Part shown: positions 1 through 7,992 of the stretch, piece after piece
How the letters are laid out: each line of letters begins with the position of its first letter
Numbering within the stretch: position 1 is the stretch's first letter
Assembly (NCBI GenBank): GCA_963811775.1
Contig: CAWESO010000018.1
Span: 1 to 64,000, forward strand
DNA from: Chersky-840 sp963811775
Lineage (GTDB): Bacteria; Actinomycetota; Acidimicrobiia; Acidimicrobiales; UBA8190
DNA length: 64,000 nt
Reading direction: 5' to 3'
Translations under genes and position numbers: made by a program
Notes under the pieces: model-generated
What the model saw: only the letters and a program-made list of their open reading frames with translations
Told to the model about the DNA's origin: nothing
Databases searched by the model: none

Positions 1-97
1 CCAGGGCCGGGCCACGTACACCATGCAATTCAGCGCATACCACGAGGTCCCCGACTCGATCGCTCGTGAGATCGTGGCCCGGGCACGCGGCGAGTAG
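1..97 (+). CDS. fusA: Elongation factor G, C-terminal end (partial)
   Basis: The window opens inside this gene. The frame from base 2 gives the last 31 residues, ending ...IVARARGE, then TAG at 95-97. The stretch GRATYTMQF followed by EVP matches the conserved C-terminus of the ribosomal translocase EF-G (domain V region), and fusA directly before tuf is the normal bacterial order. The GTPase domain lies outside the window, so activity cannot be judged from what is visible. Confidence 0.85.
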   Translation, partial: QGRATYTMQFSAYHEVPDSIAREIVARARGE

Positions 98-229
98 AGG
101 CGCTCGCACCAAGGTCGCCAGGCGGTACGGCGGCGCAGTTCGCCACGCAGCACAGAAGATCAAAAAGACACCAGAAGCAGGCGGTCCCGAGAAGGTGCCG
201 CCGGAGATCAGGGAGCCGGAGCAACAGTC

Positions 230-1417
230 ATGGCCAAGAAGAAGTTCGAGCGCTCGAAGCCCCACGTCAACGTCGGCACGATGGGGCACATCGACCACGG
301 CAAGACCACGCTCACCGCGGCCATCACGAAGGTGCTGTCGGAGGCGAACCCCAACGTCGCCTTCACCCCCTTCGACCAGATCGACAAGGCGCCCGAAGAG
401 AAGCAGCGCGGCATCACGATCTCGATCGCGCACGTCGAGTACGAGACCGAGAAGCGCCACTACGCGCACGTCGACATGCCTGGCCACGCCGACTACATCA
501 AGAACATGATCACCGGCGCCGCCCAGGTGGACGGCGCCATCCTGGTCGTCTCCGCCGCCGACGGGCCCATGCCCCAGACGCGTGAGCACGTGCTGCTCGC
601 CCGCCAGGTGGGTGTGCCGTCGATCGTCGTCGCCCTCAACAAGGCGGACTTGGTCGACGACGAGGAGCTCCTCGACCTCGTCGAGCTCGAGGTCCGCGAG
701 CTGCTGACCCAGTACGGGTTCCCCGGCGACGACGTGCCGGTGATCCGGGTCAGCGCCCTGAAGGCCCTCGAGGGCGACCCCGAGTGGACCCCCAAGATCC
801 TCGAGCTCATGAACGCCGTGGACGAGTTCATCCCCGAGCCCGAGCGCCCCATCGACCGCCCCTTCCTCATGCCCATCGAGGACGTCATGTCCATCACCGG
901 CCGAGGCACCGTCGTCACCGGCAAGGTGGAGCAGGGCCAGGTCAAGGTGGGCGAGGAGATCGAGATCGTCGGGCTGCGCCCCACACAGAAGACCGTCGTC
1001 ACCGGGGTGGAGATGTTCCGCAAGCTCCTCGACGAGGGCCGGGCCGGCGACAACATCGGCGCCCTCCTGCGGGGGACGAAGAAAGAGGACGTCGAGCGGG
1101 GCCAGGTCCTGGCCAAGCCGGGGTCCATCACGCCCCACACCAACTTCGAGGCCAACGTGTACGTGCTGACCAAGGAGGAGGGCGGGCGCCACAAGCCGTT
1201 CTTCAACAACTACCGGCCCCAGTTCTACTTCCGGACCACCGACGTCACCGGCTCGATCACGCTGCCCGAGGGCACCGAGATGGTCATGCCCGGGGACAAC
1301 ACCGAGATGACCGTCGAGCTCCAGAAGCCCATCGCCATGGACGAGGGCCTGCTGTTCGCCATCCGCGAGGGTGGCCGCACGGTGGGATCCGGCCGAGTCA
1401 CAAAGATCCTCAAGTAG
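230..1417 (+). CDS. tuf: Elongation factor Tu
   Basis: EF-Tu carries aminoacyl-tRNA to the ribosomal A site as a GTP complex. The 395 residues match the family length. Visible GTPase motifs are GHIDHGKT (19-26), the switch I GIT (61-63), DMPGH (82-86), NKAD (137-140) and SALK (175-178); His86 is the catalytic histidine. The methionine in DMPGH and alanine in NKAD differ from the DCPGH/NKCD of E. coli but keep the functional residues. Domains II and III follow to the C-terminal KILK. The ATG has a gggag stretch at 211-215. It follows fusA by 132 bases, in which nothing else was recognised. Confidence 0.98.
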   Translation: MAKKKFERSKPHVNVGTMGHIDHGKTTLTAAITKVLSEANPNVAFTPFDQIDKAPEEKQRGITISIAHVEYETEKRHYAHVDMPGHADYIKNMITGAAQVDGAILVVSAADGPMPQTREHVLLARQVGVPSIVVALNKADLVDDEELLDLVELEVRELLTQYGFPGDDVPVIRVSALKALEGDPEWTPKILELMNAVDEFIPEPERPIDRPFLMPIEDVMSITGRGTVVTGKVEQGQVKVGEEIEIVGLRPTQKTVVTGVEMFRKLLDEGRAGDNIGALLRGTKKEDVERGQVLAKPGSITPHTNFEANVYVLTKEEGGRHKPFFNNYRPQFYFRTTDVTGSITLPEGTEMVMPGDNTEMTVELQKPIAMDEGLLFAIREGGRTVGSGRVTKILK

Positions 1418-1454
1418 GGATCAGGGCGCGGCGAGAAGGGAATCGGGAGCCACA

Positions 1455-1781
1455 GTGCCAGACGCATCGCGCCAGAAGATCCGGATCAGGCTGAAGGCCT
1501 ACGACCATGAGATCCTCGACCAGTCGACCGAGAAGATCGTCCAGACCGTCCTGCGGACCCAGGCCAAGGTGCAAGGGCCCGTCCCGCTGCCGACCGAACG
1601 CCACCGCTACACGGTGATCCGCTCCCCGCACAAGTACAAAGACAGCCGGGAGCACTTCGAGATGCAGGTGCACAAGCGGTTGGTCGACATCGTCGAGCAC
1701 ACGCCGAAGACGGTGGACTCCCTCCAGCGGTTGGACCTCCCCGCCGGTGTCGACATCGAGATCAAGATCCAGAACGTCTGA
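1455..1781 (+). CDS. rpsJ: Small ribosomal subunit protein uS10
   Basis: S10 (108 residues) belongs to the 30S head and, with NusB, to the antitermination complex. The core from KIRIRLKAYDH to DIEIKIQNV is a typical full-length S10. The GTG at 1455 was chosen because GGGAG lies at 1445-1449, five bases upstream; an earlier in-frame ATG at 1371 lies inside tuf and would add a non-homologous extension. It follows tuf by 37 bases, so the two are probably cotranscribed. Unusually, a 309-base gap separates it from rplC. Confidence 0.95.
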   Translation: MPDASRQKIRIRLKAYDHEILDQSTEKIVQTVLRTQAKVQGPVPLPTERHRYTVIRSPHKYKDSREHFEMQVHKRLVDIVEHTPKTVDSLQRLDLPAGVDIEIKIQNV

Positions 1782-1838
1782 GTCCACCGCCCCCCCGCCG
1801 GGGGTGCCGTCGCACCCCTTCCCCGGGGTGAATTGCGT

Positions 1839-1867
1839 CTGGCAGGCCCCGGCACCAATGGTGTAAC
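1839..1867 (+). promoter_or_regulatory. Putative promoter for the rplC operon
   Basis: CTGGCA (1839-1844) and TGTAAC (1862-1867) are 17 bases apart; each matches four of six consensus positions for a housekeeping sigma factor. Transcription would start near 1874, upstream of the leader hairpin. Confidence 0.4.
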
Positions 1868-1963
1868 GTCGCAGGTCGGGCCGATTTCGGGCCCGTAGCC
1901 GTTTCGACGTCTCCGAGCGCCTTCCGTCATGTGCGGTAGGGACCTCGGGGCAAAACCTGGCGA

Positions 1964-1991
1964 CGCTCCGCTCGGGACCCCGGGCGGAGCG
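1964..1991 (+). promoter_or_regulatory. Strong hairpin in the rplC operon leader
   Basis: CGCTCCGC (1964-1971) pairs perfectly with GCGGAGCG (1984-1991), and the stem continues inward through a T-G wobble and CGGG/CCCG, leaving almost no loop. No T-run follows, so it is not a classical terminator. Its place in the leader of a ribosomal protein operon fits a site for feedback by a ribosomal protein such as L4, or an RNA-processing or pausing site; the function is inferred. Confidence 0.45.
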
Positions 1992-2090
1992 TTGGCATGC
2001 GAACCGGGCGCCGGTGACGGCGCCGAAGAAACCAGGCGTGTCGCGCGTGTGCGGCCGCTCCAGCAGCAAGACGGAAGGGACCCATCCACC

Positions 2091-2747
2091 GTGGCGACCA
2101 AGGCGATCGTCGGCGAGAAGGTCGGCATGACCCAGGTCTGGGACGAGAACAACCGCGCCATCCCGGTGACGGTCCTGAAGATCGCGCCCCTGCGCGTGGT
2201 GCAGGTGAAGACGCCCGAACGCGAGGGGTACTCCGCCCTGCAGGTCACCTGGGGGGTCCAGCGCTCCTCGACGCTGACCAAGCCCGAGCAGGGCCACTTC
2301 TCCGCCGCGGGGGTCGAGCCGGGCCGGCACCTCGTCGAGCTCCGGCTCGACGACGCCAGCGGGTACGAGGTCGGCCAGCGGCTCACCGCCGACGTCATGA
2401 GCGCGGGCGAGCGGGTCGACGCCATCGCCGTGTCCAAGGGCAAGGGGTTCACCGGCGCCATGAAGCGCCACAACTTCAAGGGCCAGGGCGCCGCTCACGG
2501 CAACCACAAGAAGCACCGCTCGCCGGGATCGATCGGCGCCTGCGCCACCCCCGCCCGGGTCTTCAAGGGCACGCGCATGGCCGGTCGCATGGGCGGGCAC
2601 CAGGTCACCACCCTCAACCTCGAGGTCGTCCAGGCCGACGCCGAGCGTGAGCTCATCCTCGTGCGGGGGGCGGTACCGGGCCCACGCGGGGGCATGGTCG
2701 TCCTGCGCAACACCGTCAAGGGCCCGAACGGCGGGAGCCCGGCATGA
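2091..2747 (+). CDS. rplC: Large ribosomal subunit protein uL3
   Basis: L3 (218 residues) is an early 50S assembly protein that reaches the peptidyl transferase centre. The N-terminus AIVGEKVGMTQVW and the central loop with GTRMAGRMGGHQVT are diagnostic. The GTG at 2091 was chosen over an in-frame ATG at 1929 because GGAAGGGA lies at 2073-2080 and the protein then starts where the family does. Its stop overlaps the rplD start (ATGA at 2744-2747). Confidence 0.96.
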   Translation: MATKAIVGEKVGMTQVWDENNRAIPVTVLKIAPLRVVQVKTPEREGYSALQVTWGVQRSSTLTKPEQGHFSAAGVEPGRHLVELRLDDASGYEVGQRLTADVMSAGERVDAIAVSKGKGFTGAMKRHNFKGQGAAHGNHKKHRSPGSIGACATPARVFKGTRMAGRMGGHQVTTLNLEVVQADAERELILVRGAVPGPRGGMVVLRNTVKGPNGGSPA

Positions 2748-3568
2748 CCAGCGCCACCGTGACCCCCGTCGTCGAGGCCTCGCAGCGCCGCCGCGAGCGG
2801 CCCGAGCCCGAGCACCGCACCGTGGAGCGCCGGAGCATCGACGGCACCGTGCTCGACACCGTGACCCTCGACCCCCAGATCTTCGGGATCGAGCCCCACA
2901 AGGCCGTCCTCCACCAGGTCATCACGGCCCAGCTGGCCGCGGCCCGGGCCGGCACCCAGTCGACGCGCACCAGGGCCGAGGTGCGCGGCGGCGGCGCCAA
3001 GCCCTTCCGCCAGAAGGGGACGGGCCGGGCACGCCAGGGATCGATCCGCTCCCCGCAGTGGTCGGGCGGTGGCGTGGCCCTCGGCCCGAAGCCCCGCTCG
3101 TACCACCAGCGCACCCCGAAGAAGATGATCCGCCTCGCCCTGAACTCCGCTCTGTCGGACCGCGCCGCGGAGGGCAAGATCGTGCTCGTCGACGAGTGGT
3201 CGTTCCCGGCGCCGCGCACCAAGGACGCCGTGACGGCCCTCGCCGCGCTCGGCCTCGAGGGCCGCGTGCTCGTCGTGCTCACCCCCGAGGACGGCATCCC
3301 CGATCGCTCCTTCGCCAACCTGGGCCGCATCCAGACCATCCAGGGCGCCGAGCTCAACGCCTACGACGTGCTCAAGAGCGACTGGGTCGTCTTCACCGAC
3401 GCCACGCTGCCGGGGGAGACCACCGCCGCACCCGCCAAGGCCGCCGCGGCGAAGAAGGCCCGCCGCGCCCCGCAGAGCAAGGGCGCCGCCACCGGGCCCG
3501 AGCCCGAGGTCGTGGACAGCGGCGCCGAGGGCGACGACGCCGACGAGGTCGAGGGGAGCGCGCAATGA
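2744..3568 (+). CDS. rplD: Large ribosomal subunit protein uL4, with extended termini
   Basis: L4 (274 residues) lines the exit tunnel and in many bacteria represses its own operon. The core is recognised by QRKGTGRARQGSIRSPQ-type sequence (here FRQKGTGRARQG) and GGGVALGPKPRSY. It is about 70 residues longer than usual: some 30 polar residues precede the core, and after about residue 220 there is an Ala/Lys-rich then acidic tail ending DEVEGSAQ. It overlaps rplC and rplW by four bases each, implying translational coupling. Confidence 0.95.
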   Translation: MTSATVTPVVEASQRRRERPEPEHRTVERRSIDGTVLDTVTLDPQIFGIEPHKAVLHQVITAQLAAARAGTQSTRTRAEVRGGGAKPFRQKGTGRARQGSIRSPQWSGGGVALGPKPRSYHQRTPKKMIRLALNSALSDRAAEGKIVLVDEWSFPAPRTKDAVTALAALGLEGRVLVVLTPEDGIPDRSFANLGRIQTIQGAELNAYDVLKSDWVVFTDATLPGETTAAPAKAAAAKKARRAPQSKGAATGPEPEVVDSGAEGDDADEVEGSAQ

Positions 3569-3858
3569 AGAACGCCGAGCAGGTCCTGGTGCGCCCCGTC
3601 GTGTCGGAGAAGTCCTACGCCCTCATGGAGGACGGCGCCTACATCTTCGTGGTCGCGTCGGACGCCACCAAGGTCGACGTCCGCCACGCCGTCGAGCAGG
3701 CCTTCGGTGTCCGGGTGAAGAACGTCAACACGCTGAACCGCAAGGGCAAGACACGCCGGAACCGCAAGACCAACACCATCGGGTCCCGTTCGAACACCAA
3801 GCGCGCCATCGTCACGCTCGCCAGTGGCGACAAGATCGACCTGTTCGAGAAGAGCTGA
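3565..3858 (+). CDS. rplW: Large ribosomal subunit protein uL23
   Basis: L23 (97 residues) sits at the tunnel exit and is a docking site for trigger factor and SRP. The N-terminal VLVRPVVSEKSY and the basic loop GKTRRNRKTNTIGSR are typical. The ATG at 3565 overlaps the rplD stop in ATGA; upstream in-frame codons belong to a shadow of rplD. Length is normal and no tail is present. Confidence 0.95.
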   Translation: MKNAEQVLVRPVVSEKSYALMEDGAYIFVVASDATKVDVRHAVEQAFGVRVKNVNTLNRKGKTRRNRKTNTIGSRSNTKRAIVTLASGDKIDLFEKS

Positions 3859-3871
3859 GAGGTCGCCCCCG

Positions 3872-4708
3872 ATGCCCTTGCGTAAGCGCAAGCCCACCAG
3901 CGCCGGTCGCCGCTTCCAGACCGTCTCGGACTTCTCCGAGATCACGCGGTCCAAGCCCGAGCGGTCCCTCGTCGTCCCCAAGCCCGGGACCGGGGGCCGC
4001 AACAGCTACGGCCGCAAGACGGCGCGCCATCGCGGCAGCGGCCACAAGCAGCAGTACCGCCTCGTCGACTTCAAGCGGGACAAGGACGGCGTGCCCGCCA
4101 AGGTCGCCGCCATCGAGTACGACCCGAACCGAAACGCCCGCATCGCGCTGCTGCACTACTACGACGGCGAGAAGCGCTACATCCTCGCCCCCGCCCAGGT
4201 GAAGGTGGGCGACGTGCTCGCCAGTGGCCAGGGGTCCGAGATCCGGCCCGGCAATGCGCTCCCGCTGCGCTACATCCCGGTGGGCTCGACCGTGCACAAC
4301 ATCGAGCTGCGTCCCGGCCAAGGGGGCAAGCTCGCCCGCGGGGCGGGAATGAGCGCCCAACTCGTGGCCAAGGAGGGGCAGTTCGCCACCCTCCGGCTGC
4401 CCTCGACCGAGATGCGCCGGGTGCCGATCGACTGCCGGGGCACCCTGGGCGAGGTCGGCAACGCCGAAGCCGAGTTGATCTCGATCGGCAAGGCCGGCCG
4501 CAACCGGTGGAAGGGTGTGCGCCCCCAGACCAGGGGCGTCGCCATGAACCCCGTCGACCACCCCCTCGGTGGTGGGGAGGGCAAGTCCTCGGGCGGCCGG
4601 CACCCGGTGTCGCCGTGGGGCAAGCCCGAGGGCCGTACCCGGACGCGCCACAAGCCGTCCGACCAGATGATCGTGCGCCGCCGCCGAAGCCGCGGCGCAC
4701 GGCGATGA
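3872..4708 (+). CDS. rplB: Large ribosomal subunit protein uL2
   Basis: L2 (278 residues) is needed for subunit association and peptidyl transferase activity. The conserved NPVDHPLGGGEG motif includes His230, equivalent to the functionally important histidine of E. coli L2, and the basic C-terminus RTRTRHKPSDQMIVRRR is intact. The ATG at 3872 follows rplW by 13 bases with GAGAGG before it. Size and sequence are ordinary. Confidence 0.97.
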   Translation: MPLRKRKPTSAGRRFQTVSDFSEITRSKPERSLVVPKPGTGGRNSYGRKTARHRGSGHKQQYRLVDFKRDKDGVPAKVAAIEYDPNRNARIALLHYYDGEKRYILAPAQVKVGDVLASGQGSEIRPGNALPLRYIPVGSTVHNIELRPGQGGKLARGAGMSAQLVAKEGQFATLRLPSTEMRRVPIDCRGTLGEVGNAEAELISIGKAGRNRWKGVRPQTRGVAMNPVDHPLGGGEGKSSGGRHPVSPWGKPEGRTRTRHKPSDQMIVRRRRSRGARR

Positions 4709-4732
4709 CCGGAACCGAAGGAGCACTGCCCC

Positions 4733-5011
4733 ATGCCGCGTAGCCTCAAGAAGGGGCCCTTCGTGGACGACCACCTGCTCAAGAAGGTGGACGCCCTCAA
4801 CGCCACCAACGAAAAGCGTGTCATCAAGACCTGGTCGCGACGCTCCACGATCATCCCCGACATGGTGGGCCACACCATCGCCGTGCACGACGGGCGCAAG
4901 CACGTCCCCGTCTACATCACCGAGTCCATGGTGGGCCACAAGCTGGGAGAGTTCGCCATGACGCGGACCTTCCGCTACCACGCCGGCCAGGAACGCTCGG
5001 CGAGGCGATGA
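4733..5011 (+). CDS. rpsS: Small ribosomal subunit protein uS19
   Basis: S19 (92 residues) binds the 30S head next to S13. MPRSLKKGPFVDDHL and the C-terminal KLGEFAMTRTFRYH with a basic end are characteristic. GAAGGAG lies a suitable distance before the ATG. rplV begins one base after its stop, in the standard S10-operon order. Confidence 0.97.
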   Translation: MPRSLKKGPFVDDHLLKKVDALNATNEKRVIKTWSRRSTIIPDMVGHTIAVHDGRKHVPVYITESMVGHKLGEFAMTRTFRYHAGQERSARR

Positions 5012-5012
5012 C

Positions 5013-5828
5013 ATGCCCGGCGTGAAGACCAACGAAGTGGCGGGGACCCGGGCGGTCCTCCGGCACTACCGGATGTCGGCGTACAAGGCGCGCGAGGTCC
5101 TCGACCTGATCCGTGGGCGCGACGCCGATCGGGCCGAGGAGATTCTGGCCGCCACGCCGCGCGAGGCCGCCCGGGTGATCGGCAAGGTGCTGGCGTCGGC
5201 GGTGGCCAATGCCCGCAACAACGACCAGCTCGACCCCGACGAGCTCTATGTGTCGGCCTGCTACGCGGACGAGGGCACCACCCTCAAGCGGTGGCGGCCC
5301 CGGGCCCGGGGTCGGGCCACCCGGATCCGCAAGCGCACGTGCCACATCACGGTGATCGTGAGCCGACTGCCCGAGGAGCGGCTCCAGCGCCGCCGGGCCC
5401 GCCAGGCCACCGAGACCGCCGGCCTGCGCTCTCGCCGGGTAGCCGCGTCGCGCCGCGGTGAGGGGGACACGGCCGGCACCGCCGCCACCGATGTGTCCGC
5501 GGTCGAGGAGGCCCAAGACGTCGACGTCCCGTCGTCGGAGACGGTCGACGATGTCACCGACGATTCTGTCGACGCGGTCGACGGCCAAGACGCCGGCGGT
5601 GACGAGGCCCAATTCGAAGAGCCAGCGTGGTTGCAGGACGACGGTGACGCGGCGGCCGAGGCCGTCGCCGACGGTACCCCCGACGTGGTGGTCGAAACCG
5701 AGACCGAGGACGGGGACGAGGCACCGCCCGCCCCCAAGCCCCGTCGCACCCGCGCCCGGAAAGCCAAGGACAGCGGGGACGAGCACGAAAGCGACGCCGG
5801 CGCCGCGGGCGACGAGGAGAAGGGCTGA
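5013..5828 (+). CDS. rplV: Large ribosomal subunit protein uL22, with long acidic tail
   Basis: L22 binds 23S rRNA and its beta-hairpin lines the exit tunnel. Residues 1 to about 125 are a full L22, from RAVLRHYRMSAYKAREVLDLI to the hairpin region GRATRIRKRTCHITVIV. The protein then continues to residue 271, against about 115 in most bacteria. The extra 140 residues are dominated by Asp, Glu, Ala and Val, with a short basic patch (PKPRRTRARKAKD) before another acidic end. The reading frame is uninterrupted and rpsC follows three bases later, so the tail is genuine coding sequence as read. Its role is unknown. Confidence 0.95.
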   Translation: MPGVKTNEVAGTRAVLRHYRMSAYKAREVLDLIRGRDADRAEEILAATPREAARVIGKVLASAVANARNNDQLDPDELYVSACYADEGTTLKRWRPRARGRATRIRKRTCHITVIVSRLPEERLQRRRARQATETAGLRSRRVAASRRGEGDTAGTAATDVSAVEEAQDVDVPSSETVDDVTDDSVDAVDGQDAGGDEAQFEEPAWLQDDGDAAAEAVADGTPDVVVETETEDGDEAPPAPKPRRTRARKAKDSGDEHESDAGAAGDEEKG

Positions 5829-5831
5829 GCC

Positions 5832-6839
5832 ATGGGCCAGAAGGTCAATCCCTACGGGTTCCGCCTCGGCGTGACCACCGACTGGAAGTCGCGCTGGTTC
5901 GAGGAGCGCAACTACCAGGACTTCATCATCGAGGACTGGAAGATCCGCGACTACCTCATGTCGCAGCTCGAGTCCGCCGCGGTGAGCCGGATCGAGATCG
6001 AGCGGACGCGCGACCGCCTGCGCGTCGACATCCACACGGCCCGGCCCGGCATCGTCATCGGTCGCCGCGGCTCGGAGGCGGACCGCCTCAAGAAGAAGCT
6101 CGAGGACATCACCGGGCTGCGCAACCGCATCCAGCTCAACATCCAGGAGATCAAGCAGCCCGAGCTCGACGCCGCCCTCATCGCCCAGAGCATCGCCGAC
6201 CAGCTGACTCGGAGGGTGGCGTTCCGCCGGGCCATGAAGCGCGCCATGCAGACCGTGACCAAGGCCGGTGCGCTGGGCGTGCGCGTGCAGTGCGCGGGAC
6301 GGCTGGGCGGTTCGGAGATGGCCCGACGTGAGGGATACCGCGAAGGCCGAGTACCGCTCCACACGCTGCGCGCCGACATCGACTATGGATTTCGCGAGGC
6401 CCGCACCACCTTCGGTCGCATCGGCGTCAAGGTGTGGATCTACAAGGGCGACATCCTGCCCTACAAGCTCTCCTCCGAGGACAAGATCTCTCGCGAGGCG
6501 GCCATGGCCGCCGGCGAGACCTCGGGGCAGTCGGGCCCCCGCCGTCTCGTGACCGCCGGTGGCGGCCGCCGCCGCGCCGAGCAAGGCGAGCCAGGCAGCG
6601 TGGTCACCGCACCCGACTCGCCCGAGGAGGCCGACGGCCTCGACGGCACCGACGCCGGGGCGACGTTGGCCGACGCCACGGCCGGGGACGCCGTCGAAAC
6701 CGCAGCCGCGCCGCTCCCCGGGGCGGCGCCGGCGGGCGGGGACGACTTCGAGCGCCTGCTGGCCGAGGAAGAGGAGATCGAGCGGCGCACGCGCAACGAG
6801 CACCACGAGACGCCTCACTTTCGCAAGGAGTCCGACTGA
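5832..6839 (+). CDS. rpsC: Small ribosomal subunit protein uS3, with C-terminal extension
   Basis: S3 (335 residues) helps form the mRNA entry channel. MGQKVNPYGFRLG, the KH-domain motif ARPGIVIGRRGSEADRL and the C-terminal domain with KVWIYKGDILPYK are all present. The family core ends near residue 220; the remaining 115 residues are an Ala/Gly/Glu-rich acidic segment (with LAEEEEIERRTRNEHHE near the end). The stop TGA overlaps the rplP start in TGATG. Confidence 0.95.
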   Translation: MGQKVNPYGFRLGVTTDWKSRWFEERNYQDFIIEDWKIRDYLMSQLESAAVSRIEIERTRDRLRVDIHTARPGIVIGRRGSEADRLKKKLEDITGLRNRIQLNIQEIKQPELDAALIAQSIADQLTRRVAFRRAMKRAMQTVTKAGALGVRVQCAGRLGGSEMARREGYREGRVPLHTLRADIDYGFREARTTFGRIGVKVWIYKGDILPYKLSSEDKISREAAMAAGETSGQSGPRRLVTAGGGRRRAEQGEPGSVVTAPDSPEEADGLDGTDAGATLADATAGDAVETAAAPLPGAAPAGGDDFERLLAEEEEIERRTRNEHHETPHFRKESD

Positions 6840-7276
6840 TGCTCATGCCCCGCAAGGTCAAGCACCGCAAGCAGCACCGCGGGCGGCTCAACGGCCTGGC
6901 CAAGGGCGCGGCGACGATCAACTTCGGCGACTTCGGCATCCAAGCCCTCGAGCCGGCGTGGATCACCCAGCGCCAGATCGAAGCCGCCCGAATCGCCATG
7001 ACCCGCCACGTCAAGCGAGGCGGCAAGGTGTGGATCCGGGTCTTCCCCGACAAGCCCGTCACGCAGAAGCCGGCCGAGACCCGCATGGGCTCGGGCAAGG
7101 GCAACCCCGAGCACTGGGTGGCGGTGGTCCGGCCCGGCCGCATCCTGTTCGAGCTGGCCGGGGTGGATCGCGACCTGGCCCGCGAAGCCATGGAGCGCGC
7201 CATCCAGAAGCTCCCCTTCAAGGCGCGTTTCGTGGTGCGCCCGGGCACGCACGGCGCGCCCGAGGTGGAGGTGTAG
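6839..7276 (+). CDS. rplP: Large ribosomal subunit protein uL16
   Basis: L16 (145 residues) contacts A-site tRNA on the 50S subunit. MLMPRKVKHRKQHRG at the start, RHVKRGGKVWIRVFPDKP and RMGSGKGNPE are family signatures. The ATG at 6839 shares its A with the rpsC stop; a second ATG at 6845 is possible, but MLMPR is the usual N-terminus. rpmC follows three bases later. Confidence 0.96.
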   Translation: MLMPRKVKHRKQHRGRLNGLAKGAATINFGDFGIQALEPAWITQRQIEAARIAMTRHVKRGGKVWIRVFPDKPVTQKPAETRMGSGKGNPEHWVAVVRPGRILFELAGVDRDLAREAMERAIQKLPFKARFVVRPGTHGAPEVEV

Positions 7277-7279
7277 TCG

Positions 7280-7711
7280 ATGCCCAACGCTGCTGAACTG
7301 CGAGAGCTCGACGACGAGGAGCTCGACAACCGGCTGTCGGAGTACCGCCGGGAGTTGCTCAACCTCCGCTTCCAGCTCGCCACCGGCCAGCTCGACAACA
7401 TCGTGCGCCTGTCGATCGTGCGCAAGGACGTGGCCCGTGTCCTCACCATCCTGCGGGACCGGGAGATCGCGCTGGCCGAGGGACGTGACGCCGGGCCTGT
7501 GGTCAACCCCCGTCCGTCACGACGCCGCCCCGTCGAGGAGCTCGACACCGAGGACGAGGAGCCCGTGGTCCGCAAGCCCAGGGCGTCACGAGCGAAGAAG
7601 GTCGACGAGGTTGCCGACGAGGTCGACGACGTGGACGAGGTCGACGACTTGGTCGACGTCGATGCGGTCGACCAGGTCGACGACGCCGATGCTGACGAGG
7701 AGAACGAGTGA
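7280..7711 (+). CDS. rpmC: Large ribosomal subunit protein uL29, with acidic repeat tail
   Basis: L29 lies near the tunnel exit beside L23. Residues 1-70 are a complete L29 (ELRELDDEELDNRLSEYRRE, then NLRFQLATGQL). The protein is 143 residues, twice the usual 60-75. After a Pro/Arg linker the tail is almost a repeat of V-D-D/E-V units from about residue 108 to the end, extremely acidic. It overlaps rpsQ (TGATG). Two other neighbours, L22 and S3, have similar tails. Confidence 0.93.
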   Translation: MPNAAELRELDDEELDNRLSEYRRELLNLRFQLATGQLDNIVRLSIVRKDVARVLTILRDREIALAEGRDAGPVVNPRPSRRRPVEELDTEDEEPVVRKPRASRAKKVDEVADEVDDVDEVDDLVDVDAVDQVDDADADEENE

Positions 7712-7992
7712 TGGCCGAGCAAGAGGCACCGGGGGCCGAGCCGCGGCGCAGTCGCAAGACGCGCGAGGGGCTGGTCGTCTCGGACAAGATGCAGGCCACC
7801 GTGGTCGTCGCCGTCACCGAGCGCGTCCGCCACTCCCGCTACGGCAAGACGGTGCAGCGCACCCGCAAGCTCTATGCCCATGACGCCGAGAACGACGCCA
7901 AGGTAGGCGACCGGGTGCGGGTGACCGAGACCCGTCCCCTGTCGAAGCTCAAGCGGTGGCGTGTCACCGAAGTCGTGGAGCGTGCCCGGTGA
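7711..7992 (+). CDS. rpsQ: Small ribosomal subunit protein uS17
   Basis: S17 (93 residues) is a 16S rRNA-binding OB-fold protein. GLVVSDKMQATVVVAV, HSRYGKTVQRTRKLYAHD and TRPLSKLKRWRV are diagnostic. The ATG at 7711 is preferred over a GTG three bases earlier, giving the TGATG overlap seen elsewhere in the operon. An N-terminal polar segment of about 15 residues precedes the core. Confidence 0.95.
   Translation: MAEQEAPGAEPRRSRKTREGLVVSDKMQATVVVAVTERVRHSRYGKTVQRTRKLYAHDAENDAKVGDRVRVTETRPLSKLKRWRVTEVVERAR

Larger units (their letters stand above)
1782..2090 (+). other. Gap between rpsJ and rplC: putative terminator, promoter and mRNA leader
   Basis: This stretch has no convincing gene. It holds a small GC hairpin just after rpsJ (CACCCC 1813-1818 with GGGGTG 1825-1830), a candidate promoter at 1839-1867 and a very strong hairpin at 1964-1991, ending in the rplC ribosome binding site (GGAAGGGA, 2073-2080). 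Most bacteria have rpsJ and rplC nearly touching, so the layout suggests that rplC and the following genes have their own transcript with a leader of about 215 bases. Confidence 0.5.
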
